Source: Oenococcus kitaharae (GTDB taxonomy: Bacteria > Bacillota > Bacilli > Lactobacillales > Lactobacillaceae). From it: DNA of 64,000 bases. Location: the NCBI RefSeq assembly GCF_025758695.1, contig NZ_JANJQP010000001.1:372001-436000 (forward strand), read 5' to 3'. Both the position numbers and the translations under genes were made by a program. Every line of letters begins with the position of its first letter. Position 1 is the first letter of the stretch. This document shows, piece by piece, positions 9,067-17,996 of this stretch. The notes below the pieces were generated by a model. The model did no database searches and had not been told where the DNA came from. It saw only the letters and a list, made by a program, of their open reading frames with translations.

Positions 9067-9104
9067 AAATTAATCATACAGGCAAGCCATGGCAAAATGA
9101 AGCT

Positions 9105-10526
9105 TTAGCTAGCAAAACGGAAGGCAATCAGGATGAAGTTGACTAAAAACATGAGGCTGATGATCAAAACAACCGGATTGATTTGTTTGAACTTGCCGAC
9201 TGTAATCTTGACCAGAATATAGAAGATAAAACCAGCCGCGATTCCATAAGAAATCGAGTAGGACAAAGCCATGAAAATCGAGGTAAAGAAGGATGGCACA
9301 GCAACTTCGAAATCATCCCACTGGATTTTCCTCAGCTGACCCATCATGGAAATACCAACAACAATCAAAATTGGCGCAGTGGCTGAAGTCGGAATGACTG
9401 AGACAAAAGGTGCCAAGAAGATTGTCAGCAGGAAACCAATGGCTGTCACAATGTTAGACAAACCAGTACGTCCACCGGCAGCAATACCAGAAGCAGACTC
9501 AATGAAAGTCGTCGTATTGGAAGTGCCGAGAACACCTGCAGCTGTCGTTGTCACAGTATCAGCCAGCAAGGCGCGGTCCATACGTGTCTTGAATCCGCTT
9601 TTATTTTCAGCGAATTCTTTTTGATCAGCGGCAGTAAAAATCTGAGTCTGTTCGCCGATACCCAGCAAGGTACCAATGGCATCAAACAAACCAGTCAAGC
9701 CCATGGCAAAGACTGTTGCTAACGTCAAAAGAAAATCATGCCAATTATTGAAAAGTGTTGGCATACCCTGGCCACCAAAACCAGAAAAAATCAATTTCGA
9801 AAACTGAGAAAAAGTCTGTGAAAGTGATTGTGTCCATTCAATATGGGTGCTGGTAACGCCCATAGGAATACCGATAATCGTGGTCACAATCATGGAAATC
9901 AAAAATGCACCTGGTACTTTGCGCAGCAAAAGCACAATTAAAATCAAAACACCTAGAAGAGACAGAATGACGGCCGGCTGGTTAAAGTTGGCCATCTCGG
10001 GCGTCACACCGCCGTTTCCAACCATGGAAGGTGTTCCCCAACCTGTAATAATATTGGCTTTATCAATAATAAAATTGATGAAACCGGCGTTTTTCAAACC
10101 GATGTAAGCCACAAAGAGACCAATACCACCAGCGATGGCAGCTTTTAACTCTTCAGGAATCGCCTTAACGATTGCCCGACGGCCGTGACTTAAAGTAATC
10201 ACCAAATCAAAGACACCGACCAAAAAGACAACTGCCAGAGCCTGCTGCCACTTAAAGTGGAAACCGAAGACAATGGTATAGGTAAAGTAGGCTTGCATCC
10301 CAATTCCTGGAGCAAGTGCGAAAGGCAGATTGGCAAATAGGCCCATGAAAAGCGTTCCGATCGTTGAAACAATGATCGAAGCTAGGAAAATGCCTTGTTT
10401 GGGCATGCCAGTCTGACCTAAAATCTGTGGATTTAGAAAGAAAATATAGACCATTGAGAGAAAAGTCGTAATCCCTGCGATTATCTCTGTCCGGACATTC
10501 GTGTGATATTTTTCAAGCTGAAACAT
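9105..10526 (-). CDS. NCS2/AzgA-type guanine-hypoxanthine permease
   Basis: A 473-residue polytopic membrane protein. The start FQLEKYHTNVRTEIIAGITTFLSMVYI and the motif ALAPGIGMQAYFTYT around residues 72-86 are typical of AzgA/PbuG/PbuO uptake systems for guanine and hypoxanthine; the DAIGTLLGIGEQT and TTTFIESASGIAAGGRTG blocks also fit. It would feed the hpt salvage enzyme encoded further along the window. A good AAGGAG precedes the ATG, and the gene sits 9 bases after the phosphatase gene, probably in one transcript. No purine riboswitch is visible before it. Confidence 0.88.
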   Translation of the reverse strand: MFQLEKYHTNVRTEIIAGITTFLSMVYIFFLNPQILGQTGMPKQGIFLASIIVSTIGTLFMGLFANLPFALAPGIGMQAYFTYTIVFGFHFKWQQALAVVFLVGVFDLVITLSHGRRAIVKAIPEELKAAIAGGIGLFVAYIGLKNAGFINFIIDKANIITGWGTPSMVGNGGVTPEMANFNQPAVILSLLGVLILIVLLLRKVPGAFLISMIVTTIIGIPMGVTSTHIEWTQSLSQTFSQFSKLIFSGFGGQGMPTLFNNWHDFLLTLATVFAMGLTGLFDAIGTLLGIGEQTQIFTAADQKEFAENKSGFKTRMDRALLADTVTTTAAGVLGTSNTTTFIESASGIAAGGRTGLSNIVTAIGFLLTIFLAPFVSVIPTSATAPILIVVGISMMGQLRKIQWDDFEVAVPSFFTSIFMALSYSISYGIAAGFIFYILVKITVGKFKQINPVVLIISLMFLVNFILIAFRFAS

Positions 10527-10535
10527 GATTCTCCT

Positions 10536-11189
10536 TTAAATTAATGTTGTGCTTCCCTTGCTGTCGACATTTTCCAAATATGCTGCTTCATTATAGGCGG
10601 CAATATCAAAATGCTGGTCGTCACTGGTCTGGATAATTGAAGTCGATGTATTTTTCAAGCTCGTGAGGTGTTCGTTGCCGGTCAAAGCCTTAATACCAAG
10701 CTGACTGATCGAGCCATGCGAAAAAATCAAGATATTCTGACCGTCCGAAACCGTCTGAAGGCGGCGAATAATGCCCGCTTTAAAACGCTTGCGGGCTGCC
10801 GTGAATTTTTCAATCCCGAAAGCCAGCAATCGCGGATCGTCGCGACGATGAATCAGAGCGTCAAAAAGCTCTGGGTATGCAGTCTTGACCTGTGTTCTGG
10901 TCAAGCCTTCCCAATCCCCAAAACCGACTTCCCGAAAATCTTCGTCATCAACAATCGGCGCCTTGCCATATTTTTTCGTATGCGATAATGTCAGCTCGGC
11001 CGTTACCCTTGCTCGCCTGATCGGACTGGTGTAAATGGCTGCAAAATCGAATTTATCGAGAAACACAGCCAAATCCTCACAATCTTTTTTACTCGACTCC
11101 AAAAGCGGCGAATCACCGTTTGCACCCTGAAAACGCGATTCCAAATTCCATTCCGTCCGCCCATGTCTCACAATAAAAATCCGTTTCAT
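10536..11189 (-). CDS. histidine phosphatase family protein (phosphoglycerate mutase-like)
   Basis: 217 residues. The RHG phosphohistidine motif is at the start (VRHGRTEWN), the second catalytic histidine is in FSHGSISQLG near residue 158, and a VGFGDWEGLT block lies near residue 88. These make it a member of the cofactor-dependent mutase/phosphatase superfamily. Substrate cannot be fixed; broad-specificity phosphatase is as likely as a mutase. It is followed after 9 bases by the purine permease. Confidence 0.82.
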   Translation of the reverse strand: MKRIFIVRHGRTEWNLESRFQGANGDSPLLESSKKDCEDLAVFLDKFDFAAIYTSPIRRARVTAELTLSHTKKYGKAPIVDDEDFREVGFGDWEGLTRTQVKTAYPELFDALIHRRDDPRLLAFGIEKFTAARKRFKAGIIRRLQTVSDGQNILIFSHGSISQLGIKALTGNEHLTSLKNTSTSIIQTSDDQHFDIAAYNEAAYLENVDSKGSTTLI

Positions 11190-11249
11190 AGTATTTAGAA
11201 TACAATTAAACTTACCGAAATAGGAACTGGAATAACGAAAATTTGACGC

Positions 11250-12158
11250 TTAAGCCCTTTCATCAGATTTTTCAGCATTTCGCAAGGCAAACATCGCCAA
11301 AGCAAAATCACCATAAGTCGCCGAACCGTTATTCTCGATTGCTGGGTGAACAATGTAATCATCCAAGGCTGGTACAGTCAGATAATCATTATTCATCAGC
11401 TTAAACTGCTGACGTGTCTTTGCTAAAAGGCCTGGACGGCTGGAGACAGAACCGCCGAAAATAATTTTGTCCGGACGAAAATCCAGTGTGGCAGACCAAG
11501 CTGCCTGTGCCAAATAATAGGCAATAATCTCCCAGACCGGATCATCATCGGCAATATCTTCGCCCTTAATACCGGTTCTGGCAGCTAACGAGGGGCCGGA
11601 AGCTAATCCTTCCAGACAGTCGCCATGAAAACGGCAAACGCCAGGAAAATTAATGTCATCGGGATGTTTCCTCAATAGAATATGGCCCATTTCCGGGTGA
11701 GAACGGCCGCCAACAAATGAACCGCCCTGAATCACGCCTGCACCAACACCGGTGCCAATCGTGAAATAGACTAGTGTCTCCTCTTTGGGTACGCCGCCGA
11801 ATTGATACTCGCCGTATGCAGATGAATTGACATCGGTCGTGAAGAAAACCGGGACATTGATGGTGGCTTTCAGACTGCCGACAAAATCAAAATCAGACCA
11901 GCCGACTTTGGGTGTTTTTGTGATAAAACCATAATCCGGCCTGTTTTCCTTGATACCGATCGGCCCAAAAGAGCCGATTCCGATCGAAGCGACGTTGAAC
12001 TTTTGAAAAAAGGCAATCGTTTTTCCCATTGTCTCGGCAGGATTGGTCGTCTTAAAAGTCTCCTGATCAATAATATTAAAATCATCCCCGGCCACAGCAC
12101 AGACGAATTTCGTGCCGCCAGCCTCGATCGAACCCAGTAATTTATCTTCGGTTAACAT
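11250..12158 (-). CDS. ROK-family fructokinase
   Basis: 302 residues from the ATG at 12158, chosen because GGGGAAG lies just upstream; a TTG ten codons earlier lacks such a site. The N-terminal phosphate loop GSIEAGGTKFVCAV, the IGIGSFGPIG block, the IGTGVGAGVI sugar/ATP region and the zinc-type cluster EMGHILLRKHPDD...CRFHGDCLEG are those of bacterial ROK fructokinases (ScrK/GmuE-like). It would phosphorylate fructose to fructose-6-phosphate. No sugar transporter is adjacent. An imperfect TTAAGCGTTTAA palindrome upstream (about 12218-12231) could be an operator but is weak evidence. Confidence 0.88.
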   Translation of the reverse strand: MLTEDKLLGSIEAGGTKFVCAVAGDDFNIIDQETFKTTNPAETMGKTIAFFQKFNVASIGIGSFGPIGIKENRPDYGFITKTPKVGWSDFDFVGSLKATINVPVFFTTDVNSSAYGEYQFGGVPKEETLVYFTIGTGVGAGVIQGGSFVGGRSHPEMGHILLRKHPDDINFPGVCRFHGDCLEGLASGPSLAARTGIKGEDIADDDPVWEIIAYYLAQAAWSATLDFRPDKIIFGGSVSSRPGLLAKTRQQFKLMNNDYLTVPALDDYIVHPAIENNGSATYGDFALAMFALRNAEKSDERA

Positions 12159-12250
12159 AACTACTTCCCCAATTTTTAGATTTAACAAAACTATTCTACC
12201 CGACTTTTATCTGGATGTTGTTAAACGCTTAATAATTTTTTTGGGCAAAC

Positions 12251-12270
12251 AAAAACCGGTCTCAAACCGG
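12251..12270 (-). terminator. terminator after matrixin gene
   Basis: CCGGT / ACCGG stem (12256-12260 with 12266-12270) and 5-base loop, followed by TTTTT on the minus strand, directly after the protease stop codon. Confidence 0.75.
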
Positions 12271-12272
12271 CT

Positions 12273-13049
12273 TTAACTACGTGTATAAATTGCTCTCAAA
12301 CCTGCCAAATCACCAGGTGACAGCTGGCTTTTCCCTTGGTCGATCGGATACATGACCGAATCGCGACTGCTGCTATGCCCCAATCCTAGTGCATGCCCTA
12401 ATTCGTGAACAGCCACGGATAGCGAGAGCGACTGCTGATAACTCATATTCAGGCTGGCCATGCCATGGTTATAAGCAGTATTTGCGATACCATAACGCTG
12501 AATAATCTGCGGGCCGCCACGGCCGAGCTCGATCGTTCCGAGTTGTGAGACCGGACCGTCATCTTTCCAATAGTCAGCAAATACGACACTATTCTGCGTG
12601 CCGGTCGCGTTGCCCGGAATCAGGCGGACAATCCCAGTCGCATTATAGATATTGACGGCTCTTTGAAAAAGTTGTTGGGCAGCTTGCGGCAAACCAGGCT
12701 GAAAACGATAGTAATAAACATTGCTTAAAGGCACGCCAGCAACAATCGACTCGACAGGTGTGGCATTTGGGTCAGTAGGCACTTCTGTATTTGCTGAATT
12801 CTGGCCGCTTGCTTGGCCAGTGGACCCTGAATCAATCGTCGGCAGGCTAGGCAGATTGAATCCCTGACCCTTCTGCCCCAGTGCCAGCGTCAGCCGTTTC
12901 CAGGAATCATTGAGCTGAGAAGCGATCGAATCTGTCGACTGGCGGACGACTTGATTGCCGTTGCCTGGCAAAGTAATGTAATTCTGATGTACCAAAAAAG
13001 TACCAGCTGCCAGTCCGGCAAACAGAATAATTGTTAATTTATGTCTCAC
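12273..13049 (-). CDS. matrixin-type zinc metalloprotease, membrane-anchored or secreted
   Basis: 258 residues beginning with a signal/anchor segment (about residues 4-20), a linker rich in S, Q and N to about residue 95, then a compact protease domain. The zinc site HELGHALGLGH lies near residue 217, followed by the Met-turn SVMYP and a C-terminal SPGDLAGLRAIY. It therefore acts outside the membrane; its target is unknown. The start is GTG with only a weak GAG upstream. Such proteins occur scattered in lactobacilli. It is monocistronic, with its own terminator. Confidence 0.85.
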   Translation of the reverse strand: MRHKLTIILFAGLAAGTFLVHQNYITLPGNGNQVVRQSTDSIASQLNDSWKRLTLALGQKGQGFNLPSLPTIDSGSTGQASGQNSANTEVPTDPNATPVESIVAGVPLSNVYYYRFQPGLPQAAQQLFQRAVNIYNATGIVRLIPGNATGTQNSVVFADYWKDDGPVSQLGTIELGRGGPQIIQRYGIANTAYNHGMASLNMSYQQSLSLSVAVHELGHALGLGHSSSRDSVMYPIDQGKSQLSPGDLAGLRAIYTRS

Positions 13050-13139
13050 TAATAATCTCGTCTGTGGCTTTAATTACAGCCCTTTATACGCTATGAAAAT
13101 AAAACTGACATAAAAACGGATTCCTATATCTTTTTTAGG

Positions 13140-13679
13140 TTACTCTCTTTTCAAATGTAATTCTGTCAACTGGTCAATTCGTTTAATGCCGATTAGTGAC
13201 AGACGTTTTTCATAATCTGCTTCTTCAAACAATCGCTTACCCCGACCAATCAGGATAGGTGCGATTTGGATCCAAAACTCATCAATCAGGTCTTGTCGAA
13301 CCAGTTGCGTCACGATTGTGCCGCCGCCGACAATCCAGATATTTTTACCCTTAGCTGATTTCAAATCGCTGACAATAGCTGGGGGATCGCCAGAAACATA
13401 TCGCCCGCCATCAGCAACTGAACCAGTCTGACTGCGTGAAAAGACGATTTTCTCTTTTCCGGGAAACATGGGCGTGTCCCCAAGTATTTTGTGCGTCTCT
13501 TTATAAGTTGTATTGCCCATAACGACCGTGTCAATGCCGGCCTCAAAATCCACAATGCTATAATCCGGGTCCAATTCTGTGTCAAACAGCCACTGCAGAC
13601 TATCATCTTCTCGAGCTAGAAAACCATCAAGACTGATCGCACCGTAAAAAAAGACTTTTCTCATCGTTTTGGAGGTCAT
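13140..13679 (-). CDS. dihydrofolate reductase-like oxidoreductase (RibD C-domain/YyaP type)
   Basis: 179 residues. It starts with the KVFFYGAISLDGFLA strand-loop typical of the bifunctional-deaminase-reductase C-terminal/YyaP group and carries an NADPH-binding IWIVGGGTIVTQL near residue 115 and the VVMGNTTY block. It probably uses NAD(P)H, but the substrate is unknown. It is not the housekeeping DHFR. ATG at 13679 and another ATG five codons later are both possible; neither has a good ribosome-binding site, and TAAAAT lies just upstream. Confidence 0.78.
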   Translation of the reverse strand: MTSKTMRKVFFYGAISLDGFLAREDDSLQWLFDTELDPDYSIVDFEAGIDTVVMGNTTYKETHKILGDTPMFPGKEKIVFSRSQTGSVADGGRYVSGDPPAIVSDLKSAKGKNIWIVGGGTIVTQLVRQDLIDEFWIQIAPILIGRGKRLFEEADYEKRLSLIGIKRIDQLTELHLKRE

Positions 13680-13794
13680 GAGTCTATTTTACCAGCAGCG
13701 AAATTAAGCTGTAGCCGTATAAAAAATACTTTCTTCGCCATGGCAAGGTTTCGCACATTTCTTAAAAATTGGTCCTTGCTGGCAAACGAAATTC

Positions 13795-14388
13795 TCACAA
13801 TAAAACCGCCATATAATTTTCGATCTCTTCCTTTACTTTGAATAAGTCTGCATACTCAATTAATCTCAAAAGATTTTTTTTTGGCATTACAGCGTAGTTT
13901 CTCATGGCTTGTCCCAAGGTTTCAGCGTCAGTGTGATCTCTTTTCCTGATAATGTCGCACAAAGTTCGTTCGATGTTATAAGTTTTGACAAGATGGCCTC
14001 CTGGACTCTTCACTTTTTCAATGCCAATGCTATAAAGCCGTTCAATTTGCCGATACATCTTCACTTGGGTATTCTGGCTTGCAGAATGAGGATTCGACAT
14101 CGGAAAATTCATTTCGTAGATTTCAGGAGTTCGATCAATCATACCGTGCAAAAAAAGAGCTGTGTCTTTGAAATAAATTCCCTTAGGGAAACGGTACTGT
14201 AATCCAGCTAAATTATCACCAAATTCTTTTGGATCGATGAAAACCCCAGGATCTAATTTTTCGATCTGATTGGCTTGTGCCATCCGATAAAGAACTTTCT
14301 TAGAAAGACCAATGGATTCAACATCTGCGATCGTTACCTGTCCATGGTGCTCGCGTATAAAACGCCATATGATATCAGCCTGCGTCAT
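13795..14388 (-). CDS. AbiEi-family antitoxin-like protein (orphan)
   Basis: The N-terminal winged-helix-like part (ADIIWRFIREHHGQVTIADV, then KVLYRMAQANQIEKLDPGVFI) and the following TALFLHGMIDRTP region match the AbiEi antitoxin/transcriptional repressor family of type IV toxin-antitoxin systems. I take ATG 14388, 8 bases after GGAG, over ATG 14394, giving 197 residues. AbiEii, the nucleotidyltransferase toxin normally encoded next, is absent: 115 bases downstream hold no gene and the next gene is a DHFR-like protein. A perfect 17-bp inverted repeat sits over its promoter, fitting autoregulation. Confidence 0.8.
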   Translation of the reverse strand: MTQADIIWRFIREHHGQVTIADVESIGLSKKVLYRMAQANQIEKLDPGVFIDPKEFGDNLAGLQYRFPKGIYFKDTALFLHGMIDRTPEIYEMNFPMSNPHSASQNTQVKMYRQIERLYSIGIEKVKSPGGHLVKTYNIERTLCDIIRKRDHTDAETLGQAMRNYAVMPKKNLLRLIEYADLFKVKEEIENYMAVLL

Positions 14389-14410
14389 CAGCATTTCTCC
14401 TTTTGTATTT

Positions 14411-14459
14411 TGTCACTATTATGTACATATTATATCATATAGTGTACATAATAGTGACA
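14411..14459. promoter_or_regulatory. perfect 17-bp inverted repeat over abiEi promoter (operator)
   Basis: TGTCACTATTATGTACA (14411-14427) and its exact reverse complement (14443-14459) flank a 15-base AT-rich spacer. A TATAAT reads on the minus strand at 14434-14429, inside the palindrome, about 40 bases before the abiEi start. AbiEi proteins are known to repress their own promoters through inverted repeats. Confidence 0.85.
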
Positions 14460-14536
14460 TTTATGCTGCGCTTGTGCTTGCGGGCAATCATTCATAACAC
14501 TGAAATGATACCTGTCAGGCAGCATCTCAAAGTTAA

Positions 14537-14866
14537 TTAGAAGCCGAAAATCCGTAACAGCATTAAGGAAAGTACACCGACTAGCACGATTATCAAAAGA
14601 CTTTTACTTAAAATTGCCGATAGAAAAGTCGGCACGGATGCCAAAGCATATGGGAGATTGATTTTAGGCAGATGCCCCATATGTGCAGTGAAGAGGCTGC
14701 TAAACCAAAGCGTTGTCATAATCACGATTGGGACAAAAGACAGAAACTCTACGACTTGTTTTGGCAATTGAAAATGTTTCAGCAAAACAAAAGGAATGAT
14801 ACGGGAAAGCCATGTCGCTAGGCCGCAGCCCAACATTGTCAACAAAATAACGTTAGAAGAAGGCAT
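14537..14866 (-). CDS. azlD: AzlD-family branched-chain amino acid export subunit
   Basis: 109 residues, almost wholly hydrophobic with about four membrane segments; LGCGLATWLSRIIPFVLL near the N-terminus and the LSFVPIVIMTTLWF block are typical of AzlD. It forms an exporter with AzlC, whose gene overlaps it by 14 bases upstream. Confidence 0.88.
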   Translation of the reverse strand: MPSSNVILLTMLGCGLATWLSRIIPFVLLKHFQLPKQVVEFLSFVPIVIMTTLWFSSLFTAHMGHLPKINLPYALASVPTFLSAILSKSLLIIVLVGVLSLMLLRIFGF

Positions 14867-15560
14867 GCTTGACTAAGACCCCCAAAGCACATCCGACTAG
14901 TGCTGTGACGACAATCACGAGACTGGCCGGTAGAATAATCATGGAAACATAGGTCAGCAGCATCGTCATTAAGATGGCTAGCAGCTGCAATTTTTTTGAC
15001 ATCGATTTGTCTGCGAGAACCTGCAAATACAATAAACCAATGAACATCGCCAGCAGCGCAAAGTCCAAGCCAAACCTCCTCGGACTGCTGATAATATTGC
15101 CTAAAAGTGCACCGGCTAAAGTCGACAGCACCCAAGTCAAATAAGCAATCCAATTAGAAGTATTCAGCCATTCAAAAGACAAGCGGTTTTGCGTGTAATT
15201 CAGTTTATTCATACTCAAAGCAAAGCTTTCATCAGTCAGCAAACTACCAATCTGCAAATTTTTGGCCATGGAATCTTTTTTAAAAAAAGCAGACAGGGTC
15301 GTACTCATTAAAATCATTCGGGAATTCACAAGAAAAGTTGTGAGAACAATCGAACTGACCGGGTTGAGTGCTGTCAGCATACTCACGGTCGTAAATTGAG
15401 CTGAACCTGCATAGACAAAAGCTGACATCAGCACAACAATCCAGACTGCCAAGCCTGACGTCCGGCCAATCACACCAAAAGCCAAACCAATCCCGATGTA
15501 GCCAAAAATGGTCGGCAGAGTGTCTTTAACTGCAGCTTGCCAAGTAAGCTGATCATTCAT
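14853..15560 (-). CDS. azlC: AzlC-family branched-chain amino acid exporter
   Basis: 235 residues with TLPTIFGYIGIGLAFGVIGRTSGL near the N-terminus and the FVYAGSAQF block around residue 50, the hallmark of AzlC permeases that export branched-chain amino acids and analogues. GGGAGG precedes the ATG. It is the first gene of a two-gene operon with azlD, and a promoter candidate lies about 105 bases upstream. No Lrp/AsnC regulator is adjacent. Confidence 0.9.
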   Translation of the reverse strand: MNDQLTWQAAVKDTLPTIFGYIGIGLAFGVIGRTSGLAVWIVVLMSAFVYAGSAQFTTVSMLTALNPVSSIVLTTFLVNSRMILMSTTLSAFFKKDSMAKNLQIGSLLTDESFALSMNKLNYTQNRLSFEWLNTSNWIAYLTWVLSTLAGALLGNIISSPRRFGLDFALLAMFIGLLYLQVLADKSMSKKLQLLAILMTMLLTYVSMIILPASLVIVVTALVGCALGVLVKHAFF

Positions 15561-15674
15561 TTCTGCCCTCCCAGTTTAAAATCACTATCAATGCTTGAAA
15601 ATTCATAATGTAAGTCCTCAGGCATTTGCCTGTTTATACATTCAATCCACGCGTGAAAAAATGAACTTGGGTTC

Positions 15675-15703
15675 ATGCTAAACAAGGTCATCCGAAAAGT
15701 CAA
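15675..15703 (-). promoter_or_regulatory. promoter candidate for azlCD
   Basis: Minus-strand TTGACT (15703-15698), a 17-base spacer and TAGCAT (15680-15675) upstream of azlC. The leader between it and azlC contains a CAGGCA / TGCCTG palindrome (15620-15633) of unknown role. Confidence 0.45.
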
Positions 15704-15721
15704 GCGATTGTCAAAATAGAT

Positions 15722-16234
15722 TCAAAGTGCCAGCTGCCTTTTGGCTTGCATGCTTTTAAATATGCCGCCAAAGAAAAGACCGATTGTAAAGCCGCAAATG
15801 CAACCGTAAAAAATGTTAAAGGGCAAATTCGCATACAATCCAGGCTGCGTTGCCAGGATAACGTTTAATAGGTATTTAACCAAGAAATTAGATAGCATAA
15901 TGATTATTGGTAGACGGCTGCCCTCTTGGATCAGCAGTCCATCGTGATCAACGTGAAATCGGCGATTTTTATACAAATAATAACTAAATAAAAATCCCGG
16001 AACTAATGCACCAATATAGAAGCTTAATAACACATTTGGGCTTTGAAAACGGTCGACAATGGTATTGAGGCCCCAGATAATGAAAATTACCGGCATAAGA
16101 CAAGACCGTCCTACAGACACAGGACTCTCGGTCATTAAAGCCCTACCGCGCTTGATTAAAATGAATAACACAATCCACACCCAAAAAGGCGTGTGGCGAA
16201 TGATTTGAAAAATAATTCGCAGAATAGTTGCCAT
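15722..16234 (-). CDS. multi-pass membrane protein, DUF6622-like
   Basis: 170 residues with five or so hydrophobic segments. The opening RHTPFWVWIVLFILIKRGRAL followed by a VGRSCLMPVIFIIWGL segment resembles my memory of DUF6622 proteins; function unknown. AAAGGAG precedes the ATG with good spacing. It stands alone on the minus strand and appears intact. Confidence 0.6.
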   Translation of the reverse strand: MATILRIIFQIIRHTPFWVWIVLFILIKRGRALMTESPVSVGRSCLMPVIFIIWGLNTIVDRFQSPNVLLSFYIGALVPGFLFSYYLYKNRRFHVDHDGLLIQEGSRLPIIIMLSNFLVKYLLNVILATQPGLYANLPFNIFYGCICGFTIGLFFGGIFKSMQAKRQLAL

Positions 16235-16269
16235 GCTTGAGTTCTCCTTTAAAAATCCCTTGACTTGCT

Positions 16270-16440
16270 ATGCTGATTGTCAGTAACACACTTATATTTG
16301 GGCGTGTGCCTGACCATGAGCCTGGAATCATCATAGGAAAAATTTTCAGAAAAAGGACAACCATTTTGTTAAGCGGTGCTTTTAAGCCTTTAAGCGGCAA
16401 CTTTTTTGTTATGAGTGTTGCTTATCACCAGTCTGCATAA
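16270..16440 (+). CDS. possible 56-residue ORF ending at a strong terminator
   Basis: An open frame from ATG 16270 to TAA 16438-16440 ends directly at a strong + strand terminator. The product (starting MLIVSNTLIFGRVP, ending MSVAYHQSA) is basic and not clearly membranous; no ribosome-binding site or homology is apparent. The terminator implies that something is transcribed here, a small protein, a remnant or an untranslated RNA. Between 16483 and the MFS remnant start at 16634 I see only AT-rich sequence with two copies of TATAGAAT. Confidence 0.2.
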   Translation: MLIVSNTLIFGRVPDHEPGIIIGKIFRKRTTILLSGAFKPLSGNFFVMSVAYHQSA

Positions 16441-16482
16441 AACCCGTCATTTATTCAATCGATAAATGGCGGGTTTTCATTT
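16437..16482 (+). terminator. strong hairpin terminator
   Basis: A 16-base arm (AAAACCCGTCATTTAT) pairs with ATAAATGGCGGGTTTT across a 7-base loop with one mismatch (T opposite G), followed by CATTTT. Read on the minus strand it also ends in TTTT, so it may act both ways, although no minus-strand gene precedes it. Confidence 0.75.
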
Positions 16483-16633
16483 TGAAAGCTTTTGATTGTT
16501 TTAAATTAAATTAGTTCTATCCCCTTTGGGCTATAGAATTTTTTGCAAAATCATTCAAGCATGGAAAGCTGAAATACTACTTCTTTAATTATAAATAGTT
16601 ATAGAATGAGAATAACTGTGAAAGAAGGTTCTC

Positions 16634-17900
16634 ATGAACTCTGAAATAATCAGGGCGTCAAAAATTCAGATTAATAAAGCTGTGATTTCTGACTTCCTAA
16701 GGGGCACTAGTATCGAAATGTTTTCATCGTGCTTGGCCTCTTCATTTTAAGAGAAACAAATTCCGCTCTAGGCTTCGCGCTGACTGAATTTTTGGGACCT
16801 GTTTTGGGAATTATTTTTACGCCTGCCATGGGAAGCTTGATTGATTCTCACAAACATAAGCCTCTAATCATTTCATCTCAAATTTTTAGTATCTCTCTCC
16901 TGCTGATCTTTCTTTTTGTATTCCTATTTTTACCGCAAGCCCGCTTCATTGCAATCATTTTGATCAGCGGCATCCTATCAGTTATCAATGATTTTCAAAA
17001 CACCTCTTATGAGAGCTCGACAATCAACATGGTTGGTCCAGCTTTTTTACAAAAACTGACAGCTTTAGAAGATAGTGCCAGCAATATCTCAAGCATTGCA
17101 GGCCCGATCCTGGCAGGTTCAATTTACGCTTTTGTGTCGATTCCATTTTTTGTGGTAACAGAAATTTTAGTCGAAATCATTGTTATTTTTCTCATCTTTT
17201 CGATGGACTTCGAATTAACTAACCAACAGGTGATTGAAAGCAGTGATCAAAATGATGGCGGCCAATCGAACTGGCAGTTGTTTAAATTAGGCATCAGCTA
17301 TATTGTCAACCATAAAAATTTAAGTTTCATCATGATCGTAGTCATGCTGGTCAACTTCTTTATGACTTGTTTAATCATTGGTCAGCCCTTCATTTTGATT
17401 CATTATTTCCACGTCAGCAACTTCAATTATGGCTTGCTGAGCGCAGTGACGAGTATTGGCATGATTGCATCAGGAATTACCTTAAGCTTTTTGCCCGAAG
17501 CCAAAAACCAGTCAAATATACCTTTATCTTCGGCCTACTATTTGGTGTAACGATTTCTTTGATGGCAGTTCCAGTCTTGTTAGGCAACCACTTCTATTTA
17601 TTAGCCCTCATTGCATACGCGCTGATCTCCTTGATACTCGGAACAATGTTGTCAGCAGCTAATATCCCCATTAGTATCTATTTTAAAAAATACATCCCAG
17701 AAAATTATCAAGGACGCGTCATGACAGTTTCAAATGTCCTGGGCCAGTTTCTGAATCCTGTCGGATTAGTAATCTATGGAGTTATTTTCGATCACGCTCA
17801 GGCCGCTGACATTTTCTTTTGGAGCGGATTAATTTCCATGATCATTGTTTTAATGTACTCATCGAGGCTGAGAGGAAAAGCTCAAAAGACCACGAATTAA
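16634..17900 (+). pseudogene. MFS efflux transporter, two frameshifts
   Basis: A drug-efflux type major facilitator with about 12 membrane segments (for example LGPVLGIIFTPAMGSLIDSHKHK and IPENYQGRVMTVSNVLGQFLNPVG). Translation from ATG 16634 (AGAAGG upstream) gives MNSEIIRASK...EMFSS and then leaves frame; the rest resumes at about 16731 as LGLFILRETNSALGF, consistent with loss of one base. A second shift lies in an A run at 17503-17507: six A would restore ...EAKKPVKYTFIFG. Without both repairs no complete transporter can be made. Confidence 0.85.
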
Positions 17901-17996
17901 CATGTCTCAATACATTTTTTAATACGTGGCTTGGGCATTCCGGTACTCATCTATACTATGATTTTATTAGAATTCAGAATCCTGAGGAACATCCTT

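Noticed and set aside
12210-12235. catabolite-control (cre) site before the fructokinase gene
   Set aside because: The near-palindrome TTAAGCGTTTAA does not fit the cre consensus when aligned on the central CG, so I only mention it as a weak operator candidate.
13680-13794. remnant of an AbiEii toxin after abiEi
   Set aside because: Reading all frames of the 115-base gap gave no nucleotidyltransferase-like segment.
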